Shown: piece by piece, positions 25,568-34,500 of the stretch
How positions within the stretch are numbered: the stretch's first letter is position 1
How the letters are laid out: each line of letters starts with the position of its first letter
Assembly: GCA_028288165.1 (NCBI GenBank)
Contig: JAQBOG010000004.1
Span: 1 to 64,000, forward strand
Reading direction: 5' to 3'
Length of the DNA: 64,000 nucleotides
Source of the DNA: Sphingobacteriales bacterium
GTDB lineage: Bacteria > Bacteroidota > Bacteroidia > Sphingobacteriales > Sphingobacteriaceae
Notes under the pieces: generated by a model
Seen by the model: only the letters and a program-made list of their open reading frames with translations
Told to the model about the DNA's origin: nothing
The model's database searches: none
Program-made: the position numbers and the translations under genes

Positions 25568-27706
25568 ATGGCAACTAACAGACGTGATTTTTTGAGAATG
25601 ACTGCTACCGCGGGCGGTGGTTTGGTTCTTGGCTTTAACTGGTTTAGCAGCGCTCTCGCAGAAACTCCAACAGTACTTAACAAGTCAGCCCTAGCAGCAG
25701 GCGAAATAAGCTTTAATAGCTTTTTATCGATATCTAGCAACAACATAATAACTATATTTTCACCTAATCCTGAATTGGGCCAAAACATCAAAACATCGTT
25801 TCCGATGATTGTTGCTGAAGAATTGGATGCTGATTGGACTAAAGTGAACGTTTTACAAGCAGCTTTGGATACCGTAAAGTTTGAACGCCAGGTTACTGGA
25901 GGAAGTGGTGCAGTGCCTCATTCATGGAAAAGGTTGCGTACGGCTGGTGCAACTGCCCGGCAAATGCTTATTCAAGCTGGTGCAAAACAGTGGAACGTTC
26001 CTGTTGAAGAATGTACCGCAGAAAACGGTTTCATTATCCATTCCAAAACAGGTAAAAAATTAAACTTTGGCGAGCTGGCGGAAGCTGCTTCTAAACTTCC
26101 TGTTCCAACAGATGTAAAATTGAAAGACCGTAAGGATTTTAAGATTATTGGAACTGCTGTAAAAAATGTAGAAAACAAAAATATAACCACCGGAAAACCA
26201 CTTTTCGGTCTTGATTTTTATCGGGAAGGGATGCTGTTCGGTATGATACAACGCCCGGTTTCTTTCGGGATGAAATTGAAATCAGTGGATAGCGCTGCTG
26301 CTAAAAAAGTTCCTGGAATTGTTGATGTTGTTAGTTTCAAAAACAATGTAGCAGTTGTAGGCAAATCAACCTGGCAGGTTATGAAAGCAAGAAAGCTTTT
26401 GAAAATTGAATACGAAAAGGACGCTGCTTTAGAAAGTACTGCCGATCATAATAAGATATTTACCGACTTAATGGAAACTACTTCTGCAACCGTTAGGCGT
26501 AAAGATGGGGATGTAGAAACTGCTTTCAAAAATGCGGCTAAGGTTATTAAGGCAGAATATCAATGTCCGTTTTTATCCCATGCCCCAATGGAGCCCATGA
26601 ACTTTTTTGCGGATGTTCGGGCAGATCGTGTTGAACTGGTTGGCCCAACTCAAACGCCTGCTGGTGCTCGTGCGGAAACATCAAAATTATTAGGTATTCC
26701 TGAAGATAAAATCACCCTTGAACTTACCCGTTTAGGTGGTGGTTTTGGCAGAAGACTTAAAAACGATTACGTAGTTGAAGCTGCTGAACTTTCAAGTATT
26801 GTTAAAGCGCCTATTAAGTTAGTTTGGAGTCGTGAAGACGATATAACTGGTGGTACATATAGGCCATCTGTACGTTACCGTTTTGAGGCGGCCTTAGATG
26901 CAAAAGGAAATTTAATAGGTTATAAATTGCGTGGTGTGGGTATTAATTCGGGAAACCCAACCCGGGAAAACAACTTTCCATCAGGTGCCGTTGATAATTT
27001 GTTGATTGATTCTGTGGAGCATCAATCTCCTATTACAACAGGGCCTTGGAGAGCACCGATTACCAACTTTTTGGCTTACGCCGAACAAGCTTTTATTGAT
27101 GAAGTAGCGCAAGCAGCTGGTAAAGATCCGGTACAATTTCGTTTAGAATTGCTGCAGAAAGCAAAAAGCGCTCCTGCCGGCCCTATTAAATACGATATTG
27201 ATCGAATGGAAGGCGTGATTAAACTTGCTGCCGAAAAATCTAACTGGGGTAAAAAACCTGGAGTTTCTCAAGGTTTTAGCGTGTACTTTTCTCATGCATC
27301 TTACGTAGCCCAAGTGTGTGAGGTAGTAATGCGGGATGCCAAACCTGTTATTAAAAAGATTTATGCAGCGTCTGATTGTGGAGAAGTAATTAATTTAAGT
27401 GGTGCCCGTCAACAAGTTATGGGTGGCATTGTGGATGGTTTAGGCCATGCAATGTATAGCCAGCTTACTTTCAAAGACGGAGCAACCGAACAAAAGAACT
27501 TTAATACCTATCGGTTAATCCGCATGAAGGAAATTCCAGAAATTGAAACTCATTTTGTAAATAACGGAATTGACCCAACCGGTTTAGGCGAACCAGCCTT
27601 ACCTCCAACAGGCGGCGCCGTTGCCAACGCAATTTTCAAAGCAACCGGAAAACGTTTAAGAAAACAGCCCTTCTTTGAAGAGGATATTTTTAAACCAATA
27701 TCATAA
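25568..27706 (+). CDS. Molybdopterin-binding subunit of aldehyde/isoquinoline-type oxidoreductase
   Basis: 712 residues. The Tat signal NRRDFLRMTATAGGGLVLGF shows periplasmic export. It is an IorB-like molybdenum hydroxylase large subunit: VTGGSGAVPHSWKRLRTAGA, LSHAPMEPMNFFADVRAD, RLGGGFGRRLKNDYVVEAAE, TTGPWRAPITNFLAYAEQAF and LGEPALPPTGGAVANAIF (the active-site GE region). It hydroxylates an aldehyde or N-heterocycle using water-derived oxygen. It is paired with the 2Fe-2S subunit; XdhC, MocA and cytochrome c are divergent neighbours. The substrate cannot be read from the sequence. Confidence 0.93.
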   Translation: MATNRRDFLRMTATAGGGLVLGFNWFSSALAETPTVLNKSALAAGEISFNSFLSISSNNIITIFSPNPELGQNIKTSFPMIVAEELDADWTKVNVLQAALDTVKFERQVTGGSGAVPHSWKRLRTAGATARQMLIQAGAKQWNVPVEECTAENGFIIHSKTGKKLNFGELAEAASKLPVPTDVKLKDRKDFKIIGTAVKNVENKNITTGKPLFGLDFYREGMLFGMIQRPVSFGMKLKSVDSAAAKKVPGIVDVVSFKNNVAVVGKSTWQVMKARKLLKIEYEKDAALESTADHNKIFTDLMETTSATVRRKDGDVETAFKNAAKVIKAEYQCPFLSHAPMEPMNFFADVRADRVELVGPTQTPAGARAETSKLLGIPEDKITLELTRLGGGFGRRLKNDYVVEAAELSSIVKAPIKLVWSREDDITGGTYRPSVRYRFEAALDAKGNLIGYKLRGVGINSGNPTRENNFPSGAVDNLLIDSVEHQSPITTGPWRAPITNFLAYAEQAFIDEVAQAAGKDPVQFRLELLQKAKSAPAGPIKYDIDRMEGVIKLAAEKSNWGKKPGVSQGFSVYFSHASYVAQVCEVVMRDAKPVIKKIYAASDCGEVINLSGARQQVMGGIVDGLGHAMYSQLTFKDGATEQKNFNTYRLIRMKEIPEIETHFVNNGIDPTGLGEPALPPTGGAVANAIFKATGKRLRKQPFFEEDIFKPIS

Positions 27707-27717
27707 CTGTATAAATT

Positions 27718-27754
27718 AACGCTGAGAGGTTTCGAACCCTGTCAGCGTTTTTAG
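27718..27754 (+). terminator. Rho-independent terminator
   Basis: AACGCTGA and TCAGCGTT form the base of a stem with an additional GG...CC interior, followed by a T run, 12 bases after the molybdenum subunit stop. Confidence 0.75.
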
Positions 27755-27777
27755 AAACCCGCAAAAGTTTCAAAACA

Positions 27778-28962
27778 TTAAGTGTTCAAAAGCTCTCCTA
27801 GTATCTTCATCGACTTAGTGATTTTATTTTCAGGTATGTTCGAAAAATTTAATCGCAACGTTTGTTCATCCGGCTTACTTGCGTAGAACGTATCACCTGG
27901 AACAAATACAATCCCTTTATTCATTGCCAATTGCAAAAGTTTTCTCGCATTAAACCGATGCGGTAATGTAAGCCAGATAAACATCCCTCCTTCTGGTTTT
28001 GTGTAGAGTACATCTGCAGGAAAGTACTTTTGTATGGCTTCAAACATCACATCTCGTTGGTTTTTATAAATTTTTCTGATTTGAGAAATGTGTTGATCTA
28101 AGTTATATTTAGTTAGATATTCATATAAAATCTGTTGGGTAAGATTGCTGGTATGTAGGTCAGATGCTTGCTTCATAATGATTAGCTTCGAGATAATTTC
28201 TTTATTAGCTACAATCCATCCTACTCGTAAACCGGGAGAAATAACCTTAGAGAACGATCCAAGCAGAATGGTTTTATCAGGTCTGAAAGAATATAACGTT
28301 GGAAATAAATCTCCAGAAAATGAGATTTCGCCGTAAGGATCATCTTCAATCGTAACTAAATCATGCTCTTTTAAGGTATTTACGATGTCAAGACGGTTTT
28401 CGAGAGTATAACGACCTCCAGTAGGGTTTTGAAAGTTTGGAACACTATAGAACAACTTTACATCTCCATCGGTTAGTTCAATTCGCAACTGATCGATGTC
28501 TAATCCACCGTCATTAAAACTTACTTCCCGATAATGTGATTCAAACATTCCGAAGCATTGCAAAGCACCTAAATATGTTGGGCGCTCTAACAAAACTTCG
28601 TCGCCCGGATTAATAAATACCTTTCCAATCAAATCCAATGCCTGCTGCGAGCCATTTGTTATTAAAATATTTTCTGCAGTAATATTTAAATTTTGTTTCT
28701 CGTTATATCGGTTTGCGATAATTTCCCTTAGCGGATAATAGCCTTCTGATGCGCCATATTGCAAAACTTCTACTCCTCGTTCCCTAAATAATTTTTCGGC
28801 ACATTTCGAAAGCTCATTAACAGGGAACAATAAAGGATTGGGCAAACCTCCAGCAAATGATGTGATATCTGGCATGGAGGCAACTTTTAAGATTTCCCGG
28901 ATAAAGGATTTCGGAACGTGATTTACCCGATCGGCAAATAATTGGTTGTTTAACGTGTTCAT
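27778..28962 (-). CDS. PLP-dependent aminotransferase (fold I, LysN/ARO8-like)
   Basis: The open frame extends to 29034, but the first 24 codons run through a terminator hairpin. The ATG at 28962 (MNTLNNQLFADRVNHVPKSF) is the supported start, giving 394 residues. Fold-type I aminotransferase features: ILITNGSQQALDLIGKVFIN, YSVPNFQNPTGGRYTLENR, EDDPYGEISF, the Schiff-base Lys in LLGSFSKVISPGLRVGWIVA, and LRLNFSNIPE. Relatives act on 2-aminoadipate, aromatic or branched-chain amino acids. The Ile/Val/Ala-rich leaders upstream suggest a branched-chain role (inference). Confidence 0.9.
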   Translation of the reverse strand: MNTLNNQLFADRVNHVPKSFIREILKVASMPDITSFAGGLPNPLLFPVNELSKCAEKLFRERGVEVLQYGASEGYYPLREIIANRYNEKQNLNITAENILITNGSQQALDLIGKVFINPGDEVLLERPTYLGALQCFGMFESHYREVSFNDGGLDIDQLRIELTDGDVKLFYSVPNFQNPTGGRYTLENRLDIVNTLKEHDLVTIEDDPYGEISFSGDLFPTLYSFRPDKTILLGSFSKVISPGLRVGWIVANKEIISKLIIMKQASDLHTSNLTQQILYEYLTKYNLDQHISQIRKIYKNQRDVMFEAIQKYFPADVLYTKPEGGMFIWLTLPHRFNARKLLQLAMNKGIVFVPGDTFYASKPDEQTLRLNFSNIPENKITKSMKILGELLNT

Positions 28963-28985
28963 ATTTATGGATTTTTGAGGTATAA

Positions 28986-29014
28986 AAAAAGCCCTCCGGG
29001 ATATCGGAAGGCTT
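28986..29014 (-). terminator. Attenuator terminator 2
   Basis: In minus-strand sense, AAGCCTTCCG and CGGAGGGCTT pair with one mismatch around GATATCC, followed by a run of seven T. It lies between leader peptide 2 and the aminotransferase start. Confidence 0.8.
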
Positions 29015-29041
29015 GAGTTGTTTTGAGTTTTCATTACAGCA

Positions 29042-29122
29042 TCATTCCATCCGACAGGGGGTTCTTGCCACTGCGACTGCTACAACGATTGCTGAAATAA
29101 TATTTTGACTAAGCGCTTTCAT
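29042..29122 (-). CDS. Leader peptide 2, Ile/Val/Ala-rich
   Basis: 26 codons plus stop. It begins MKALSQNIISAIVVAVAVA and ends ARTPCRME. Residues 8-19 are almost entirely Ile, Val and Ala, as in ilv-type leader peptides. A terminator follows (28986-29014), then the aminotransferase. It shares the DNA string AGCAGTCGCAGT with leader 1, which suggests one attenuator unit was duplicated. It is too short for ordinary gene prediction, and translation is not demonstrated. Confidence 0.65.
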   Translation of the reverse strand: MKALSQNIISAIVVAVAVARTPCRME

Positions 29123-29140
29123 AAATGCTTTAAAAACAAA

Positions 29141-29170
29141 AAAACCCGACCTTTTTGAGGACGGGTTTTT
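29141..29170 (-). terminator. Attenuator terminator 1
   Basis: In minus-strand sense, AAACCCGTCC and GGTCGGGTTT pair with one A:A mismatch around TCAAAAA, followed by a long T-rich run. It lies between the two leader peptides. Confidence 0.85.
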
Positions 29171-29200
29171 AATATATCGGTTAAATTAAATATACATCCG

Positions 29201-29260
29201 TCAGCACAGAAAAACTGCGACTGCTGCGACTGCTATAATATTTAATTGTGTTCTGTTCAT
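29201..29260 (-). CDS. Leader peptide 1, Ile/Val/Ala-rich
   Basis: A 19-residue ORF, MNRTQLNIIAVAAVAVFLC, followed by TGA. The IIAVAAVAV block is typical of ribosome-stalling leader peptides controlling branched-chain amino acid genes. The start codon lies only about 10 bases after a strong Bacteroidota-type -7 element (29270-29277), so the transcript would have almost no 5' untranslated region. A terminator (29141-29170) follows 30 bases after the stop. Confidence 0.72.
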   Translation of the reverse strand: MNRTQLNIIAVAAVAVFLC

Positions 29261-29269
29261 AACGATGAC

Positions 29270-29299
29270 CAAATGTAGTATTTATTTTAAAATTACAAA
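29270..29299 (-). promoter_or_regulatory. Bacteroidota-type promoter for the leader/aminotransferase transcript
   Basis: In minus-strand sense, the -33 box TTTG (29299-29296) and the -7 box TACATTTG (29277-29270, consensus TAnnTTTG) are 18 bases apart. The expected start site is about 29263, three bases before leader peptide 1. Confidence 0.7.
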
Positions 29300-29387
29300 C
29301 CATCTTTTAATTATTCACTTCGCTTATAGCGAGCGCCATTGATTTGAAAAAATTCCTAGTTGAAGTTTTAAGACTTTTTACAAAAAA

Positions 29388-30503
29388 TCAATCAAATAAC
29401 GTAGGCTGGTAAGTTGTATTTATGGCTTTACGTTCCTGCTGGTAAAAGTTAGACAATGAAATGCCTAACAGCCGGACTTTTTTACCAGCCATATCTAACT
29501 CATTTAATAGTGATTTAGCCGTTTGCTCGATGATGTCCTGTTCGGAAATTAATTCTGGAAAAGACTGACTTCGGGTTAATTGCTTGAAATCACTGAACTT
29601 CAATTTTAAAGTGATTGTTCTGCCTTTTAAGTTGTGATTTTGTAGCCGATTTGCTACTAGAGAAGATATTTTTTCTAGCTGCTCATACATTTCTTCTAAT
29701 GTGTCTAAATCATGGGAGAAGGTATCTTCAGCACCTAACGATTTGGTTTCTCTATGTGGCTGAACTTCCCTATTATCAATGCCCCGAACAATCTGATAAA
29801 AGAATTTCCCTGTTTTACCGAAGTTTTTAATCAGCTCACTTTCTGTAAGTTGCTTTAAATCAAAACCTGTGTGCAAACCTTGTGACTTCATTTTGCTGGC
29901 CGTGACTTTGCCCACTCCAAAAAACTTTTCAACCGGAAGTTTCTCCATAAATGCTTCAATCGATGAAGGACCTATAAAGGTTAAGCCATCAGGTTTGTTC
30001 ATATCAGAAGCAATTTTTGCCACAAACTTATTCGTTGATACTCCCGCCGATGCGGTTAGTTTGAGTTCATCTTTAATGGCTTGTTTAATTTGTTTGGCAA
30101 TATCAATGGCAGAGCCGATGTCCAATTTATCGTTAGTTACATCCAAGTACGCTTCATCTAAAGAAAGTGGTTCTATTAGATCGGTGTATCTTCTAAAAAT
30201 TTCGCGAATTTTAGTAGATACTTCTTTATACACCGCAAAACGCGGTTTAACAAATAATACATCCGGGCAAAGTTGTACCGCTTTTTTTGAAGGCATGGCT
30301 GATTTGATCCCAAATTTCCTGGCTTCATAACTTGCTGTAGCCACCACCCCTCCTCTTCCTTCTGGCGACCCACCAACAACGATTGCTTTGCCAAGATATT
30401 CTGGAAAATCACGTTGTTCTACAGAAGCATAAAATGCATCCATATCAATATGAATGATTTTCTTATGGGACAATTTAGCTTCTGGCACAAAGGGCATACA
30501 CAA
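29388..30503 (-). CDS. dinB: DNA polymerase IV
   Basis: 371 residues, a Y-family translesion polymerase. Palm motifs are HIDMDAFYASVEQRD (first catalytic Asp) and SLDEAYLDVT (second acidic pair). A GRGGVVATASYEARKFGIKS finger region, the FFGVGKVTASKMKSQG helix-hairpin-helix and the little-finger domain (KSLGAEDTFSHDLDTLEEMY) are present. The C-terminal TYQPTLFD looks like a clamp-binding motif. The start may be 30503 or the next Met at 30497. It stands alone; repeat copy C lies upstream. Confidence 0.95.
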   Translation of the reverse strand: MCMPFVPEAKLSHKKIIHIDMDAFYASVEQRDFPEYLGKAIVVGGSPEGRGGVVATASYEARKFGIKSAMPSKKAVQLCPDVLFVKPRFAVYKEVSTKIREIFRRYTDLIEPLSLDEAYLDVTNDKLDIGSAIDIAKQIKQAIKDELKLTASAGVSTNKFVAKIASDMNKPDGLTFIGPSSIEAFMEKLPVEKFFGVGKVTASKMKSQGLHTGFDLKQLTESELIKNFGKTGKFFYQIVRGIDNREVQPHRETKSLGAEDTFSHDLDTLEEMYEQLEKISSLVANRLQNHNLKGRTITLKLKFSDFKQLTRSQSFPELISEQDIIEQTAKSLLNELDMAGKKVRLLGISLSNFYQQERKAINTTYQPTLFD

Positions 30504-30572
30504 ATTTACTAGAAACCATTACTTTATCAATGAGGGATGCCCTAGTTGAGAGGATTAACAAGTATGCTATGT

Positions 30573-30649
30573 GCGTTAGGGAATGAAGTGAAAATCCTTT
30601 GCTTTCTCCAAGCAAAGATTGTAACGAAATGCCCGCTCGAACGCCCAAA
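30573..30649 (-). repeat. Dispersed hairpin repeat, copy C (inverted)
   Basis: Read on the minus strand it runs TTTGGGCGTTCGAGCGGGC ... TTCCCTAACGC, like the other copies. The stem differs: CTTTGCTT pairs with AAGCAAAG (8 bp), where copies A, B and D use CTTTTTGC(C). Both arms have changed together. It lies between dinB and the cheR-like gene. Confidence 0.75.
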
Positions 30650-30693
30650 TTATATTCATGATTAACAACATGATCAATTATCCAAATGCAGCA

Positions 30694-31515
30694 CTAGTTA
30701 ATTTTACGCCAGATCTTTTCGTTTTCGAATTGTTTAAATTTACTGCTTATGGTAGAATTCTGGATGGTTTCTTTGCTCCCCAAGGCCAGATAGCCTAAAT
30801 TTTCTAAGCTATCATTAAACAGGTTTAATACTTTTGACTGCAGCTCTTTATCAAAGTAAATTAACACGTTTCGGCATATTACAAGTTGAAAGCTGTTGAA
30901 TGAATAGTCGGAAACTAGATTATGTTGGGAAAAATTCAGTTTATCCTTTAAGTCGTCATTGAATTTAGCGTGTTCATAATTTGCCGAATAATAGGCTGAA
31001 AATTCAGTTGAACCACCGCTTGCTATATAATTTTCTGAATAGGTTTTCATTTCGCTTAGCTTGAATATACCTTCATTTGCTTTCGCTAAAACTTCCTGAT
31101 TTATATCTGTGGCGTAGATGATGGCTTTGTGATACAGGTTTATTTCTTTGAGAATTATGGCTATCGAATAAGCTTCTTCGCCGGTAGAGCAGCCGGCAAT
31201 CCAAATTCGAATAAAAGGATAGGTACCTAAGCTTGGAAGAACTTTTTCTCGTAAAACCTTATAATAGAGTGGATCACGAAACATTTCGGTCACGTTCACG
31301 GTAATTTCTTCTAAAAAGCGTTTGAAGTATGTGGTATCATTTTTTACCCGGTATCTTAATACGGCAAAGCTTGGAAACCGATCGAGAATGTAAATTCTAT
31401 TTAAACGCCTTTTTATAGATGCCTTCGAATAATGTGTAAAATCATATCCATAATGCTCCCAAACATCGTTCAAAAGCAATTCTATTTGTTCGTCTGTTAA
31501 GTTACCTGCAAACAA
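30694..31515 (-). CDS. CheR-type protein-glutamate O-methyltransferase
   Basis: 273 residues. There is an N-terminal helical CheR_N segment (DEQIELLLNDVWEHYGYDFT, YSKASIKRRL), then the SAM-binding CheR domain: VTEMFRDPLYYKVL, RIWIAGCSTGEEAYSIAIIL, IYATDINQEVLAKANEGIF, and LVICRNVLIYFD. It methylates glutamates in receptors or, in Bacteroidota signalling operons, unknown targets. It begins five bases after the stop of the hybrid kinase and ends the operon. No CheB methylesterase or chemoreceptor is adjacent, so a role in classical chemotaxis is doubtful. Confidence 0.92.
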   Translation of the reverse strand: MFAGNLTDEQIELLLNDVWEHYGYDFTHYSKASIKRRLNRIYILDRFPSFAVLRYRVKNDTTYFKRFLEEITVNVTEMFRDPLYYKVLREKVLPSLGTYPFIRIWIAGCSTGEEAYSIAIILKEINLYHKAIIYATDINQEVLAKANEGIFKLSEMKTYSENYIASGGSTEFSAYYSANYEHAKFNDDLKDKLNFSQHNLVSDYSFNSFQLVICRNVLIYFDKELQSKVLNLFNDSLENLGYLALGSKETIQNSTISSKFKQFENEKIWRKIN

Positions 31516-31520
31516 AACGA

Positions 31521-34500
31521 CTAGCTATTTTTATCATATAACCATACCCGCAATAAAGAAGTCAGTTGATCAATATCTACCGGCTTTGAAATATAATCTG
31601 AGGCACCTGCTTGAATGCACTTTTCCCGATCGCCTTTCATGGCCTTCGCGGTTATTGCCAGAATAGGTAGCTGTTTGTATTTTGCTTTACTTCGTATTTG
31701 CACAATGGTTTCATATCCGTCCAATTCAGGCATCATCATATCCATTAATATAATATCGATTTGTGGATTTTCTTCCAGTTTAGCAAGTGCTTCTACCCCA
31801 TCAATAGCGCTTACAACTTGCATATTGTGCATCTCCAGAGCCTTAGTTAAAGAGAAAATGTTCCGCACATCATCATCAGCAATTAATACCGTTTTGTTTT
31901 TTAGTACCTCTGTAAGGCCTCCTATTTTATTATGAAGAGCTTTATTTGAGTTATTATTATCGTTACTATTTTCTTGAACAACATGAAGAAATAAGCCTAC
32001 TTCATCTAATATCCTTTTATAAGAATGCGCAGTTTTAACAATGATGGAATCAGCAAATGTCATCATTCTGCTCTCTTCTGTTTTAGATAAGTTTTTGCCT
32101 GTAAAAACAATGATTGGAAGGTTTTCTAAGCCTGGTTTCTTCTTTATTTCTGGTAAAGTTTCATAAGCATCCTGATCGTCTAATCCGGTATCCAGAATCA
32201 CACAATCTATCTGACTTTGGTTTAGCAAATTAGTTGCATCAACTATGGTGCTAGTGATTACTGAATTAACCTTATAGTTGCCTAAAAAGTAATGGAGCGC
32301 CGTAGCATGCTTCAAGTTCTCTTCAATAATTAAAACCTTTTTAGGATGTTTGCTCCAGACGTGTTCGAGCTTTTTGAACATTTCATTCATCTGAGCCTGG
32401 GCAATAGGTTTATCAAAATAATCAACTGCTCCTTTTAACAGGCTTTCGTTTTTTACCTGCATAGATGACATGATGTGAATAGGAATATGGCGGGTTTGAA
32501 TGTTTGCCTTCAACTCTTCCATAATTTCCCAGCCGTCTTTTACAGGTAATTGAATATCAAGTAATATAGCTGTAGGGTGGAATTTAATGGCAACTGGCAC
32601 TGCTTCATCACCCCTTACCACCACAATGCCTTTATAACCTTGCTTGCGGGTATATTGCAACAAAGCCTTTGCAAAAAGGGTTTCGTCTTCTACAATTAAA
32701 ATGATTCGGTCGTCAGGAGTAATTTCATATCGATCATCTGCTATATCATTGGGAATAACAGCTGAAATATATCTTTCTGCAGAAGCTTGTTCGGGTTCAA
32801 TAATGGTCTTTTGCTTTACGTAATTAACTGTTTTTTCACGAATTGCGATGGGCTCGGAGGAAATAGTAATCGAAGGTTTTTTGATAGGAACTATTAGAAT
32901 AAATTCACTTCCCTCACCAAGTTTACTGACCAACTTTATTTGTCCGCCTAATAATCGGGCTAATTCTTTACTAATTGATAAGCCTAAACCGGTACCACCA
33001 AATTTTCTTCGTGTAGTACCATCAGCTTGTTTAAAGGCCTCAAAAATTAAATTTTGTTTATCTTCCGAGATACCAATTCCTGAATCTTTAACAGAAAATA
33101 AAATCAATGATTTATCACTTTCAGGTTGAGAAACTTTGAATCGTACATATCCATCTTTTGTAAATTTTAAGGCGTTAGAAAGCAAGTTCTTGATAATTTG
33201 CTCTAATCGCAATTTATCAGTTTCGATGGTGGCTGGTAGTCCCGGCTCTATCTGTATTTGAAGATCTAGTTTTTTATCACGAAAAACAGGCTCGAACAAG
33301 GCCTTCATGTTTGACGCAATTTCTGTAACTGGCATCTCTTCGAAGTTTAGATTCATTTTACCTGATTCTATCTGCGACAAGTCAAGAATTTCATCAATTA
33401 GCGTTAACAAACCCTGGCCGGCAGATTGAATGACATTGGCATATTCAATTTGCTCTTTTTCGAGCTTTACGTTTTCCGTCATCAGCCGCGAAAGCAGTAA
33501 GATAGAATTTAATGGAGTTCGCAATTCATGCGACATGTTGGCTAAAAACTCAGATTTGTACTTGGTACTCCACTCCAACTGTTCGGCCTTTTCTTGAATT
33601 TGTAGATTTCTTTCCAGAATTAATTGATTTTTTTCTTCGAGTAAGGTGCTTCTTTCTTCGAGTTCGCGGTTGCTTTGGAGTAACTCTTCCTGCTGTACCC
33701 TTAATTCCTCTTCAGAGGCCTGTATCTTTTGTGTTTGGATACCTAGTTCTGAATTTAAATTTTCCAGTTCATAATGTTGAGCTTGTAGTTCTTCTGATTG
33801 TGCCTGCGTTTCCTCCAATAATTCAATCTGTTTTTTGCGTGTTTCTGCAGAATTGATAGCTATGCCTATATTTTGGGTAACTGCAGCAAGAAACTGAAGT
33901 ACTTTATTGCTTAAGGTTCCAGTTGTGGCGAGTTCTATTACACCTTTAACTTTGCTATCATAAAAAATGGGCTCCGCCACAATGGTATGTGGCTTAATTT
34001 CACCTGAAGCATAGCTAATAATAATATCATCGGCGTTTAAGTTATTTACTAAAATTTGTTTGCCACTCAAAGCGCACTGACCTGAAATGCCTTCTCCTTT
34101 GTTTATTTCCTTTTTATCAATATTCTGGAATGCAAAACCGCTTTTAAAGTGGAGCTTATCATTATCAATTAAATAAAGTGCCCCTACTTGCGATTGAGTG
34201 TAAAATGCCAGAAACTCTAAAACCTCATTCGTTAAAACCTGAATATCTTTTTCGCCAACCATGATCTCGTTAAGCCTTGCGATTCCGGTTTGCATCCATT
34301 CTTTTTCGTTTAATTGCTTAAAAGAGTGATGAAGTGAGTTTGCCATTTTATCTAATGAATTGGCCAAAATTCCCAAGCCGTCTTTTTCAGCGCGGTTAAT
34401 TCTGAGACCGTAATTTCCTTCGGAAATCTGTTCGGCCAGATTTTTAATGATATTGATCCGATTTTGCAAATCTTTACTATTGTTTTCAAGCTCTTGCTGA

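Noticed and set aside
29869..30330. 153-codon open frame antisense to dinB
   Set aside because: Lies wholly inside the well-supported dinB gene, shows no domain or signal, and its composition is that of a complementary-strand shadow.
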